A program made the translations under genes and the position numbers. A stretch of 64,000 bases of DNA from Betaproteobacteria bacterium (lineage in GTDB: Bacteria > Pseudomonadota > Gammaproteobacteria > Burkholderiales > Casimicrobiaceae): the NCBI GenBank assembly GCA_013298145.1, contig JAAFJO010000002.1:744001-808000 (forward strand). The letters run 5' to 3'. Below are positions 54,772-63,291 of this stretch, piece after piece (positions within the stretch are counted from its first letter, which is position 1; each line of letters starts with the position of its first letter). The notes beneath the pieces were generated by a model that saw only the letters and a program-made list of their open reading frames with translations, did not search any database and had not been told where the DNA came from.

Positions 54772-55747
54772 TTACTTTCGCGGCGCGCAACGGGTGTTTC
54801 GATTTCGAGTGAGCAAACTCGCTCACATCTGCGCTCAAATCAGCGTGGCCACCAAAATGCTCAACGCAGAAATCTACAAATGCGCGCACCCGAGCCGGCA
54901 ACTGTTTTCGGCTCGGATAGTGAATGAACAGTTGCCAGCCGTCGAGCATGTGCTCGGGTAGGAGCGTTTTGAGTTGACCTTTCCGCAGCGCAGGGAGCGC
55001 AAGCGGCTGCGGTAGTTGCGCGATGCCGATACCGTCTAAACACGCTTGCAGCAGGCCTCGAAAGTCGTTGCATACAAAGCGTGCGGGCAGTTGCAGCATT
55101 TGCATGCTGCGCGCGCCGTCGCTTCGTGTTTGCACAATAAATGGCGTGGCCTGTTCGTGCCCAGTTATTTGTAGCTGCAGCGTTGAGTGTGCAGCGAGTT
55201 CGCTTAACGTCGTCGGTGTACCGTGTTCCGCGAGATACGCCGGGCTCGCGCAGATCAATAGCCGGAGCGGCCCAAGCGGACGCGCCACAAACGCCGCATC
55301 ATTGAGCGCACCCACGCGAATGCCCACATCAAATCGCTTGGCGATTAACGATGTTGAATCCTCGCTCAGCTCGAGTTCAAGTTGAATCGATGGGTAGCGC
55401 GCGAAAAATTTCGGCAGCAACGGAATCAGATACAAGAACGCGACGGGAGAGATGATCGTCACGCGAAGCTTTCCACCCGCTTGCTGCGCGTCGCTCGCTA
55501 CCTCTTTGCATGCCGCATCAAGTTGCGCGAGCGGCCCTTTGCATTGCTCAAGAAATGCCCGTCCTTCCGGGGTGAGCTGAAGCGCACGGGTGCTACGCGC
55601 AAACAACCGAACGCCGAGACCTTGCTCGAGTCGGCTGATGTTTTGGCTAACCGCGACGGGCGAGATGCCGAACTCGCGCGCTGCTGCTGCGAAGCTACCA
55701 AGCTCCGCCGCGCGCGTGAAATTGAGAATGCCACGAAGCGTTTGCAT
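54749..55747 (-). CDS. LysR-family transcriptional regulator
   Basis: A 332-residue regulator. The N-terminal HTH (FTRAAELGSFAAAAREFGISPVAVSQNISRLEQGLGVRLF in outline) and the C-terminal periplasmic-binding-like effector domain (FDVGIRVGALNDAAFVARPLGPLRLLICASPAYL) are typical of the aminobenzoate/CrgA-like subgroup. The C-terminus is ~30 residues longer than usual and overlaps the convergent membrane-protein gene by 23 bp. TAGCAT lies 6 nt before the ATG. It is divergent from the DGPF gene at 55880. Confidence 0.88.
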   Translation of the reverse strand: MQTLRGILNFTRAAELGSFAAAAREFGISPVAVSQNISRLEQGLGVRLFARSTRALQLTPEGRAFLEQCKGPLAQLDAACKEVASDAQQAGGKLRVTIISPVAFLYLIPLLPKFFARYPSIQLELELSEDSTSLIAKRFDVGIRVGALNDAAFVARPLGPLRLLICASPAYLAEHGTPTTLSELAAHSTLQLQITGHEQATPFIVQTRSDGARSMQMLQLPARFVCNDFRGLLQACLDGIGIAQLPQPLALPALRKGQLKTLLPEHMLDGWQLFIHYPSRKQLPARVRAFVDFCVEHFGGHADLSADVSEFAHSKSKHPLRAAKVTNAAPNE

Positions 55748-55879
55748 GCAGAAATGCTAGCGCGAAGGCGTCCAATTGCAAAGTTTTACTTTGGAATCTA
55801 TGAAGCTTTACGTCAATTGTCTGTTGAATCCGGTTTTTCTACATTGGCAACACGTTCACTCAATCAACAAGGACCTCCG

Positions 55880-56233
55880 ATGAAATACCTTCTTCTCTGC
55901 CAAATTCAACCTGCTTCGTTTGCCGATGTGTCGCCCGATACTGAAGCGCAGATGATGGCGTCCATGATGGCCTACAACCAACAACTCATTCAGGCGGGCG
56001 TGCTCGTCGCCGCGGGGCAGCTCGCGCCTGCAGACACCGCGCAGCGCGTCTTCACACAAAAGGGACGAATCAAAACCGAGGAGGGCAACGCGCTCACCGG
56101 CGATACCCAGATCGGCGGCTACTACTTGATCGATGTGCCAGGTGAGACTGAGGCAACCGGCTGGGCTGCGAAATGCCCACTGGTGCACATGGGCTCGCTT
56201 GAAGTGCGCAAAGTGGCTTACGCACCGATTTAG
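55880..56233 (+). CDS. YCII-related (DGPF-like) small protein
   Basis: A 117-residue protein starting MKYLLLCQIQPASF. It resembles the family of the gene at 49105: short YCII fold, GDTQIGGYYLIDVPGETEATGWAAKCP. The DGPF motif itself is weak (TGDTQIGG). The preceding open frame overlaps lysR and is ignored. It lies downstream of the LysR gene (divergent) and before a SRPBCC gene, so LysR may regulate it. Confidence 0.75.
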   Translation: MKYLLLCQIQPASFADVSPDTEAQMMASMMAYNQQLIQAGVLVAAGQLAPADTAQRVFTQKGRIKTEEGNALTGDTQIGGYYLIDVPGETEATGWAAKCPLVHMGSLEVRKVAYAPI

Positions 56234-56284
56234 CGGATCTCCATCTGCCGTCAGCACCAAATAACCTTTACCTCGCGAATCATC

Positions 56285-56716
56285 ATGCAATTTGAATCAA
56301 GCATCACCATCAAAGCGCCCGCAGCCCACGTCTTTTCGATCTACGCCGATGTCGTGGCCTGGCCACAATGGGACCCCGATGTTAAAGCCGCCTCCCTCAA
56401 CGGAGAATTTGCATCGGGCGTAGACGGTGTGGTCGTGCCGCACGGTGGCCCGAAATCGAAGATCTTGTTCACCCGCGTAACGCCGAATCAAGGCTTTGTT
56501 GCTGAGTGCAAATTGCCGTTGTGCGTGATGCGCTTTGAAAACCAACTGAGCGCAGTTGCGGACGGCACGACAGCGACGCACCGAGTGACGTTCGAGGGCC
56601 TACTTGCGCCCGTCTTCGGTCGGCTCATCGGTTCGGGAATGAAGAGGACATTGCCAAAAGCGCTTGAAAGTCTGAAGGCACATGCCGAGAAGACCGTCTC
56701 AGCGGGTGCTCGATAG
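56285..56716 (+). CDS. SRPBCC-fold (polyketide cyclase/START-like) protein
   Basis: A 143-residue small-molecule-binding protein: QFESSITIKAPAAHVFSIYADVVAWPQWDPDVKAASL is the hallmark START of this fold, with a long C-terminal helix (MKRTLPKALESLKAHAE). The ligand is unknown. It lies between a YCII protein and a MAPEG protein. Confidence 0.8.
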   Translation: MQFESSITIKAPAAHVFSIYADVVAWPQWDPDVKAASLNGEFASGVDGVVVPHGGPKSKILFTRVTPNQGFVAECKLPLCVMRFENQLSAVADGTTATHRVTFEGLLAPVFGRLIGSGMKRTLPKALESLKAHAEKTVSAGAR

Positions 56717-56766
56717 CACGGAGCGATTGCTAAACTCGTCGTCACATCGCAACGTCATCACTTCCT

Positions 56767-57159
56767 ATGAATCCTCCACACCTGACACTGCTTCTGGCGG
56801 GGCTTTGCGCGATGCTTCACTTCGGATTGACTGTGATGGTGATTGCGCGACGGGCCGAAACAGGTGTGGATTTCCTGGACGGCGGCGACACGACGCTTCT
56901 TCGCCGCATGCGCGCGCATGGCAACTTCGCGGAGTCGGCACCGATCGCGGTGTTGCTGTTTGCGTTGCTCGAAATGCGCGGCTTGTCAGCCGCGTGGTTG
57001 TGGCCGCTCGGCGCTGGGTTGTTGCTCGGGCGCATTCTGCATGCATCGAGTTTGCTCACGACCAACAGCGCCTGGAATCGACGCGGCGGCATGCTGCTCA
57101 CGCTGTTTGTAATGAGCGTGCAGGGTGTGCTCTGTTTGTGGCTCTACTTCGGAAGCTAA
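56767..57159 (+). CDS. MAPEG-family membrane protein
   Basis: A 130-residue, four-TM protein. The RRMRAHGNFAESAPIAVLLFALLEMRG signature (in outline) is diagnostic of the MAPEG superfamily (membrane-associated eicosanoid and glutathione metabolism). Bacterial members may use glutathione; the substrate is unknown. Confidence 0.85.
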   Translation: MNPPHLTLLLAGLCAMLHFGLTVMVIARRAETGVDFLDGGDTTLLRRMRAHGNFAESAPIAVLLFALLEMRGLSAAWLWPLGAGLLLGRILHASSLLTTNSAWNRRGGMLLTLFVMSVQGVLCLWLYFGS

Positions 57160-57267
57160 GTGCGGCTGCGCAATCGCACTATCAGTACAGCAAGCGCAGA
57201 CTGAGACACAATGGCGCTTCGCTACCGATGGGGCGCGTGAACCCAAGCGTTTGTGGAGACTGCTGCG

Positions 57268-58818
57268 ATGAAAACTTTAGTAACGCCCGGCGTGTATATC
57301 GCCGAGAAGTCTGCGTTTCCCAACACGGTGATCGAGCCCGCCACCGCGGTTGCCGCGTTTATCGGGTGGACTGAACGCGCGGAATACAACGGCAATTCAC
57401 TGCGCGGAAAACCGATGCGCTTGAGCTCACTTGCTGACTTTCACGCTTACTTCGGCGGCTCACCGATTGCTGAACACGTGCGCTTTAGTTTTAGCCTTGC
57501 CGAAAGTCCCGGAACCGGGAACGCGCCTAGCGAGACGAATTCGCCGCTCGCGCATAGAGACTCTACGCCGTTCGCTCTACGCGCCGATAGGTGTCGCTTG
57601 GTTCAAACCGGCGAGAAGTATGGCCTTTATCTCGCGGTGCTGCAATTTTTTGCGAACGGCGGTAGCGATTGTTATGTGGTCTCAGTGGGACGCTTCATGG
57701 AAGCAATCACGGCCGATGCCATCTTCGCAGGGATCGACGCATTAGAAACCGAGCCTGAACCGACGATTCTCGTCGTGCCGGAAGCGGTCATGCTCCAGCA
57801 GGAGGCGTGTTACCGCGTGCAGCAATCGATGCTTTCGCATTGCGCGGCGATGCAAAATCGCATCGCGATACTAGATGTATGGGAAGGCTATCGTGAACGC
57901 TCCGATACGCCGGACGTCGTTGCTGAGTTTCGTAATGGCATCGTGTCTGAGGCGCTCTCGTACGGCGCGGCTTACTTTCCGTGGCTACACACCCAGACCA
58001 TCAGCCCCGCGCAAATGAGCGTGATAAATCTTGATACTCAAAGTCGAAGCGTACTCGTCACGTTACTCCGGGCAGAAATCGTGGCTAGCGGCGCGGATGA
58101 ATCTCAGCGCGCCCTAAAAGAAACCGTGATCAAGGACGTTTTGACCGTCGCTGACGCGGCATCCGCTGCGCGACTTGACAATACGCTTTCATCCTTCAGC
58201 GCAGTCTTCAACACGCTTCGTACCGAAATGGCGCAGCGCTTGAATTTATTGCCGCCCTCGGCATCGATGGCTGGCGTGTACGCGCAGGTAGACACCGTGC
58301 GTGGCGTGTGGGCCGCGCCCGCGAACGTGGGCGTGGAAAACGTTGTTGCGCTTGCGGTTGAGACCTCTGACGAAGGGCAGGCCGATCTAAACGTGTCGGT
58401 TGATGGCAAATCGGTGAACGCCATTCGAAATTTACCCGGCCGCGGTGTTTTGGTGTGGGGCGCGCGGACGCTCGACGGAAATAGCTTGGATTGGCGATAC
58501 ATCAATGTCCGCCGAACCTGCAACATGATTAGGCAGGCGATCGCGACCGCGATGGCCAGCTTGGCTCACGAGCCGAACGACCCGACGACATGGAACTCAG
58601 CGAAATCGATGATCGCGAACTATCTCCAAAGTGTTTGGGTACGCGGCGGACTGGTGGGGGCGACGGCAGCGGATGCATTCGAGGTAAACATTGGAATCAG
58701 TAGCAGCATGACGGCGGACGATGTCGCTAGCGGCGTGATGCGTGCAGTGGTGCAAGTTTGCGTTACGCGTCCGGCGGAATACATCGTGCTCACCGTGTCG
58801 CAGCAACTGCAGACGTAG
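57268..58818 (+). CDS. Orphan contractile-tail sheath protein (eCIS/phage type)
   Basis: A 516-residue protein starting MKTLVTPGVYIAEKSAFPN after a GTGGAG ribosome-binding site. It has the sheath N-terminus (TPGVYIAE, ATAVAAFIGWTE), a long variable middle, and the conserved C-terminal domain: GVLVWGARTLDGNSLDWRYINVRRTCNMI in outline, HEPNDPTTWNSAK, LQSVWVRGGLVGATAADAFEV, RPAEYIVLTVSQ. This end resembles sheaths of extracellular contractile injection systems more than of T6SS. No tube, baseplate, spike or AAA+ gene is near. Confidence 0.87.
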   Translation: MKTLVTPGVYIAEKSAFPNTVIEPATAVAAFIGWTERAEYNGNSLRGKPMRLSSLADFHAYFGGSPIAEHVRFSFSLAESPGTGNAPSETNSPLAHRDSTPFALRADRCRLVQTGEKYGLYLAVLQFFANGGSDCYVVSVGRFMEAITADAIFAGIDALETEPEPTILVVPEAVMLQQEACYRVQQSMLSHCAAMQNRIAILDVWEGYRERSDTPDVVAEFRNGIVSEALSYGAAYFPWLHTQTISPAQMSVINLDTQSRSVLVTLLRAEIVASGADESQRALKETVIKDVLTVADAASAARLDNTLSSFSAVFNTLRTEMAQRLNLLPPSASMAGVYAQVDTVRGVWAAPANVGVENVVALAVETSDEGQADLNVSVDGKSVNAIRNLPGRGVLVWGARTLDGNSLDWRYINVRRTCNMIRQAIATAMASLAHEPNDPTTWNSAKSMIANYLQSVWVRGGLVGATAADAFEVNIGISSSMTADDVASGVMRAVVQVCVTRPAEYIVLTVSQQLQT

Positions 58819-58845
58819 TGTGCTCGCACGATGCAAAATACACGT

Positions 58846-59526
58846 ATGAAAAAAATTATCGCTCTCATCACGGGCGCGCGCGGCAATATGGGGCGCGCAA
58901 TCGTTGACCGATTTGCTGCGGATGGTTATCACGTTATCGGCGTGGATGCTCATGCAGACGAAGGCAGCACGCAGCTCGAATCCCACGCGCTAGATCTGAT
59001 GAACGAAGACGCTGCCAGCGCATTTGTGCAGTCAGTGATCGTGAAACACGAACGCATCAATGTGGCCGTGCTCACCGTCGGCGGTTTCGCACTGGGTTCG
59101 ATTGCTGAGACAAAAACATCTGACATCGCCCAGCAGTACAAACTCAACTTTGAGACGTTGTACAACGTGGCACGGCCCGTATTTCTGCAGATGTTGAAGC
59201 AGGGCTACGGGCGACTCTTTCTCGTCGGCGCGCGCCCTGCGTTGACAGCGGCGGGCAGCAGAGGCATGGTTGCCTATGGGTTGGCCAAGTCGCTCGTTTT
59301 TCGAGTGGCCGAGCTGATGAATGACGAGGCGAAAGGAACCAAGGTCGCAGTGAGTGTGATCGTGCCTTCGATCATCGATACACCTCAGAATCGCACGGCG
59401 ATGCCGGATGCTGATTTTTCAAAGTGGGTGACGCCGAAGCAAATCGCAGACGTGGTTGCATTTCACGCGAGCGAGACGGCGAGCGCGTTACGCGAATCAG
59501 TGATCAAGCTGTATGGCGATGCCTGA
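58846..59526 (+). CDS. Short-chain dehydrogenase/reductase
   Basis: A 226-residue SDR. Cofactor motif TGARGNMGRAI, a DVDAH-like acidic end (VIGVDAHADE) suggesting NAD, VLTVGGFALGS at the NNAG position, and YGLAKS catalytic YxxxK. I use ATG 58846; ATG 58831 adds five residues. It starts 27 bp after the sheath gene and may be co-transcribed with it. The substrate is unknown. Confidence 0.8.
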   Translation: MKKIIALITGARGNMGRAIVDRFAADGYHVIGVDAHADEGSTQLESHALDLMNEDAASAFVQSVIVKHERINVAVLTVGGFALGSIAETKTSDIAQQYKLNFETLYNVARPVFLQMLKQGYGRLFLVGARPALTAAGSRGMVAYGLAKSLVFRVAELMNDEAKGTKVAVSVIVPSIIDTPQNRTAMPDADFSKWVTPKQIADVVAFHASETASALRESVIKLYGDA

Positions 59527-59558
59527 GAGCTTACGCAAAAACGATTAACTTTCATAGT

Positions 59559-59583
59559 CTATCCCTTATCGAATGAGGGCTAG
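59559..59583. repeat. Dispersed intergenic motif copy
   Basis: CTATCCCTTATCGAAT then GAGGGCTAG; read on the minus strand this fits TAGCCC-N8-AAGGG. It lies in the gap between convergent SDR and mltF genes. Confidence 0.45.
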
Positions 59584-59655
59584 AAGTGAAATAGCGTAAT
59601 ATTGAATAAATAGTTTTAGAGCTTTTCGCCCTAATAGACCGTGGCCTAAACGTAT

Positions 59656-61095
59656 TTAGTTGGACTGCACTCGCAGGCGAGACTGATGCGCGGGCTCGTT
59701 GCGCAGCAAGATGTCGTAATACGCGCGGATGGATTCCACAAAATCGACCGGCATGCCGCATCGGCAGGGGCCGGTTTTGAATTGCGCGGCGACTTCGGGG
59801 CGATTGAGGGTCAACAATTGCCGTCGTACATCAATCCAAAGATCAGGATTTTTTTGCGCGCGCTGAGTGAGGATTCGCGCGTTTTCCACGTGCGCCAACC
59901 CGATGTTGTAAGACGCAAGTGCAAGCCAGGTTTTGTCAGGCTCAGAAATCCTCGGCGGCAGATTATTGCGTTTTAAATCTGCGAGATAGCGCGCACCTCC
60001 CATGATGGAGGAAAACGGATCGTTGCGATCCACGCCGTAGCGATCTGCAGTGTCTTGCGTGAATTGCATCATGCCGCGTGCGCCGGTTTCCGAAACAGCA
60101 TCCGCATTCCAATGCGACTCTTGATACGAGAGCGCGGCGAGCAATCGCCACTCAATGCCATATCGCTCTTGCGCTTGCTTGAACCAGTCTCGATAACGCG
60201 GCAGCACCGTGGTGATGCGATCAGTGAAGATTTCGAAATCGGTCGCACGCCGCGATTGCGGAAATCCGAAATAGCGATCACGCACACGTGCAATTTGGCC
60301 GTCGCGAACGATGCGTTGCAGGAAGCTATCTGCGTCATCGCGAAGCCCCAACGAATCCGCGCGAAAGAGCCATGCGCGCTGCACGGGCGGTTGCACGACG
60401 AACGCGAGCTGCGTGTCGTAATGAAAGTGGCGACTAGCGTTGAACGTGTCTTCTTCGACGATCCCGTACGGGATTTCATCCGCGCCCACGCTTGCGAGTA
60501 GCGCTTCATCGTCATTGCGTTCGTCGATCACAAATTCGATGCCCGCTGTTTTGCGTTTAATCTCCGCAAAACTAGGGTGGGAAAATATTCGCGAACTCAC
60601 CACCACGCGTTTTGGCAAAAGCTCGGAAAACGCGCTGGGTCGATACTTCTGCGGCGTGTGTAGCAGCACCCACGCACTCTCGTGATAGCGGGTTTTGGTA
60701 GCAAGTTCGCTCGCCGACACGCCTTGCGAGTGTGTGCCCGTGGCAACAAAATCGATTTCGCCGCGCATCAGTGCTTTGCGCGCGTCGTCTGGATTCTGAA
60801 ACACGCGCCACTCGACACTGCTGCGCCGCGTGACGGCAAACGCATTGGCGAGATCAAATTCCAAACCAGAACGATCCCCGTTTGGATCGATGAAATAGAC
60901 CGTAGGATGAATCATCACGCCGACCCGTAACGTGGGCTGCGCATTGCGCTCTTCTACCTGCTCGCGTGCGAGCGTATTCGCCCCGCGCTCCAGACGGTCA
61001 TACAAATGAAAGGGAAACCAGGCGAAAAGCGCGATCCCCGCGCCTATCAGAAGGACGCGGGCCGCGTTTTTCAGACGAGGAAGCCATGCAATCAT
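59656..61095 (-). CDS. mltF: Membrane-bound lytic murein transglycosylase F
   Basis: A 479-residue peptidoglycan-cleaving enzyme. A TM/signal anchor (VLLIGAGIALFAWFPFHLY) is followed by a periplasmic solute-binding-type domain (LRVGVMIHPTVYFIDPNGDRSGLEFDLANAF in outline) and a C-terminal SLT lysozyme-like domain with the catalytic Glu in LSYQESHWN and GARGMMQFTQDTA. The domain order is specific to MltF. TATACT lies 7 nt before the ATG with no ribosome-binding site. It is divergent from the SRP RNA gene. Confidence 0.93.
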   Translation of the reverse strand: MIAWLPRLKNAARVLLIGAGIALFAWFPFHLYDRLERGANTLAREQVEERNAQPTLRVGVMIHPTVYFIDPNGDRSGLEFDLANAFAVTRRSSVEWRVFQNPDDARKALMRGEIDFVATGTHSQGVSASELATKTRYHESAWVLLHTPQKYRPSAFSELLPKRVVVSSRIFSHPSFAEIKRKTAGIEFVIDERNDDEALLASVGADEIPYGIVEEDTFNASRHFHYDTQLAFVVQPPVQRAWLFRADSLGLRDDADSFLQRIVRDGQIARVRDRYFGFPQSRRATDFEIFTDRITTVLPRYRDWFKQAQERYGIEWRLLAALSYQESHWNADAVSETGARGMMQFTQDTADRYGVDRNDPFSSIMGGARYLADLKRNNLPPRISEPDKTWLALASYNIGLAHVENARILTQRAQKNPDLWIDVRRQLLTLNRPEVAAQFKTGPCRCGMPVDFVESIRAYYDILLRNEPAHQSRLRVQSN

Positions 61096-61130
61096 CGTCG
61101 CGAGTATAGGGGGCGATTTCGCAAAGAACT

Positions 61131-61136
61131 TATAAT
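61131..61136 (+). promoter_or_regulatory. -10 element of the SRP RNA gene
   Basis: A perfect TATAAT ending 4-5 nt before the expected RNA 5' end. Confidence 0.65.
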
Positions 61137-61140
61137 TCGA

Positions 61141-61242
61141 AGTGGTGGGTCGCCCCGCATGTTCAAACCATGAACCTGGTCAGGTCCGGAAGGAAGCAGC
61201 CACAGTGGTGTAGGCAGTGCCGGGGGAACGGCTCACCACTTT
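61141..61242 (+). ncRNA. ffs: Signal recognition particle RNA (small bacterial type)
   Basis: About 100 nt. The ends AGTGGTG (61141-61147) and CACCACT (61234-61240) pair, and the apical domain contains the universally conserved GGTCAGGTCCGGAAGGAAGC, where Ffh binds. Length and sequence match 4.5S RNA. The dnaX gene follows, a common proteobacterial arrangement. Confidence 0.96.
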
Positions 61243-61344
61243 TGCGCTTGGATCGAGCGCTCGCTTTGTTGAAACCTGCTTACCGTACTGTTCGTACTGT
61301 CTGCGCAGGTCCCGCCTCGCGATCATCTCGATCCAAACGCAAAA
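61240..61344 (+). repeat. Long inverted repeat downstream of SRP RNA
   Basis: TTTTGCGCTTGGATCGAG (61240-61257) and CTCGATCCAAACGCAAAA (61327-61344) pair with one mismatch. Inside, ACCTGC (61274-61279) pairs with GCAGGT (61305-61310), and CGTACTGTT/CGTACTGTC repeats in the loop. Confidence 0.65.
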
Positions 61345-61364
61345 GTCGGTCTCCCATCAAATAA

Positions 61365-61396
61365 AAAGCGCGCCTCAGGCGCGCTTTCGTTTTTTG
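61365..61396 (+). terminator. Intrinsic terminator downstream of SRP RNA
   Basis: AAAGCGCGCC, TCA loop, GGCGCGCTTT, then CG and six T. Confidence 0.85.
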
Positions 61397-61545
61397 GCTT
61401 CCTCCCTCCAAGCCCGGGGGCAGCGCGGGTACGGGCTGGGGTGATGATCGCTTTTTCCGCAACGACTTTTTCGCGGCATAGCCAATCCTACAACGGCCGC
61501 CGCCTACAATTGGTTTTCGTGTTTCACGCGTCATCGATTGCCATC

Positions 61546-63291
61546 GTGTCATCTCTCGCCCTCGCTCGTAAATACCGCCCTCGCAGTTTCGCGGAACTCA
61601 TGGGGCAAGAACACGTCGTCAAAGCGCTCTCGCATGCGCTTGAAACCGGGCGATTGCATCAGGCTTATCTGCTCACGGGCACACGCGGCATCGGTAAGAC
61701 GACCATTGCGCGCATTCTCGCGAAAACTCTGAATTGCGAAACAGGTGTCACGCCATCTCCGTGTGGCGTGTGTCAATCCTGCGTTGATATTGATGCGGGG
61801 CGCTTTCCTGATTTGATCGAGCTCGATGCGGCGTCGAACACGGGTGTGGACAATATGCGAGAGATCATCGATAACGCGCGCTATGCGCCGACCGCTGGGC
61901 GCTACAAGGTGTATCTCATCGACGAGGTACACATGCTCTCGAAAAACGCATTCAATTCGATGCTGAAAACGCTCGAAGAGCCGCCAGAGCATGTGAAGTT
62001 CGTGCTTGCAACGACTGATCCGCAAAAGATTCCCGTCACGGTGCTCTCGCGCTGTTTACAGTTTAATTTGAAAGCGTTTCCGCCGGAGCGCGTGGCCGAG
62101 CAATTGCACAAAGTGTTGACCGCCGAGAACGTGCCGTTTGATGCCAAAGCACTGCGACTGATTGGTGATGCAGCCAATGGTTCGATGCGCGATGCGCTCT
62201 CGATCACCGATCAAGCGATCGCCTTCGGCCACGGCAAAGTGGATGAAACCCAGGTCCGGCAAATGCTTGGCAACGTGGATCGCGATTTCGTTTGGCGTGT
62301 GCTTGATGCGGTCGTCGCTAAGGATGCGCAGGCGCTCGATCAAGAATGTGATCGTTGTTTTGAAAACGCACTCTCCGCCGACGATGCACTCGCGCAGCTC
62401 GCGCGTGCGCTACACCGGATAGCGCTCTTCCAAGCCGTGCCTAGCTCGGTAGACATTGACGATATCGATCATTCGCACATCGAGCGCATCGCCGCGCAAC
62501 TCAACGGCGATACCGTGCAGCTTTACTACCAAATCGCGCTCCACGGGCGAGACGATTTACGGCTCGCGCCAGACGAGCAAACCGCGCTCATGATGACGTT
62601 TCTGCGGCTCTTGGCGTTTTCTCCGAACGCCGGGCAAAGCGTTGCACGGGAGACGGGGGGCGCGCCTTCGCGCGAACCTACGGCGAAATCTTCGCCCACT
62701 GCCGCCCAAAATTCCTCGCAAGCGCGCGGAAGCGTGGAGGCGGCCCGCAGCGCTGCACCTGTACGCGTAGCGGACGCGATCACGGGTGAAGCACCTCGCC
62801 CGTCGATGGCAAACGAGCCAACCGCCATATCGAGTGGAAACGAAGCCCCGCGAGTCTCCCCCCAATCTAATCAGGCGTTCGACGGCGATTGGCACAAACT
62901 CGCTTCATCACTTCCTTTGGCTGCGCTCGCCAAAGAACTGGCGCGTCACGCCGTATTGTTGAGCTTCGAAAATCATGTGTTCCGACTCGCCGTGCCGCAA
63001 GACAAGCGACCCCTCGCTACCACGCAGCGCGACCGGCTCGCAAGCACACTCACCGAGTATTTCGGTCGGCCCACGAAAGTAGAAATTGAGCTCACCGACA
63101 ACGTCGGAAACGCCATCAGTTTGTCCGGCGTTTCCTCCGCGCAAACCGAATCAATCGCCGCGAAGGAAGTGCGCGTAAAGGACGAAAAGCAAGCGGCAGC
63201 GGAAGCAGCCTTTATTGCTGACCCAGCGGTACAGGTGTTGCTGAAAGAGGGCAACGGTCGGATTCCTGCGGGATGTATCACTGCAACTTAG
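61546..63291 (+). CDS. dnaX: DNA polymerase III gamma/tau subunit
   Basis: A 581-residue clamp-loader subunit. From GTG 61546 the N-terminus VSSLALARKYRPRSFAELMGQEHVV matches the family (in outline); an ATG 35 codons upstream and a GTG at 61519 are less likely. Walker A GTRGIGKTTIAR, C4 zinc module (C...CGVCQSC), VYLIDEVHMLSKNAF and the SRC motif VLSRCLQFNL are present. A Ser/Ala-rich linker leads to a C-terminal tau-like domain (LPLAALAKELARHAV). I saw no AAAAAAG-type slippery site for making gamma. A TACAAT at 61505 could be its -10. Confidence 0.94.
   Translation: MSSLALARKYRPRSFAELMGQEHVVKALSHALETGRLHQAYLLTGTRGIGKTTIARILAKTLNCETGVTPSPCGVCQSCVDIDAGRFPDLIELDAASNTGVDNMREIIDNARYAPTAGRYKVYLIDEVHMLSKNAFNSMLKTLEEPPEHVKFVLATTDPQKIPVTVLSRCLQFNLKAFPPERVAEQLHKVLTAENVPFDAKALRLIGDAANGSMRDALSITDQAIAFGHGKVDETQVRQMLGNVDRDFVWRVLDAVVAKDAQALDQECDRCFENALSADDALAQLARALHRIALFQAVPSSVDIDDIDHSHIERIAAQLNGDTVQLYYQIALHGRDDLRLAPDEQTALMMTFLRLLAFSPNAGQSVARETGGAPSREPTAKSSPTAAQNSSQARGSVEAARSAAPVRVADAITGEAPRPSMANEPTAISSGNEAPRVSPQSNQAFDGDWHKLASSLPLAALAKELARHAVLLSFENHVFRLAVPQDKRPLATTQRDRLASTLTEYFGRPTKVEIELTDNVGNAISLSGVSSAQTESIAAKEVRVKDEKQAAAEAAFIADPAVQVLLKEGNGRIPAGCITAT

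Noticed and set aside
57268..58818. Prophage
   Set aside because: Only one tail-like gene is present, with no integrase, capsid, portal, lysis or attachment-site repeats around it.
61546..63291. Programmed frameshift site for gamma in dnaX
   Set aside because: I found no A AAA AAG-type heptamer in the expected region; only full-length tau-like product can be supported.
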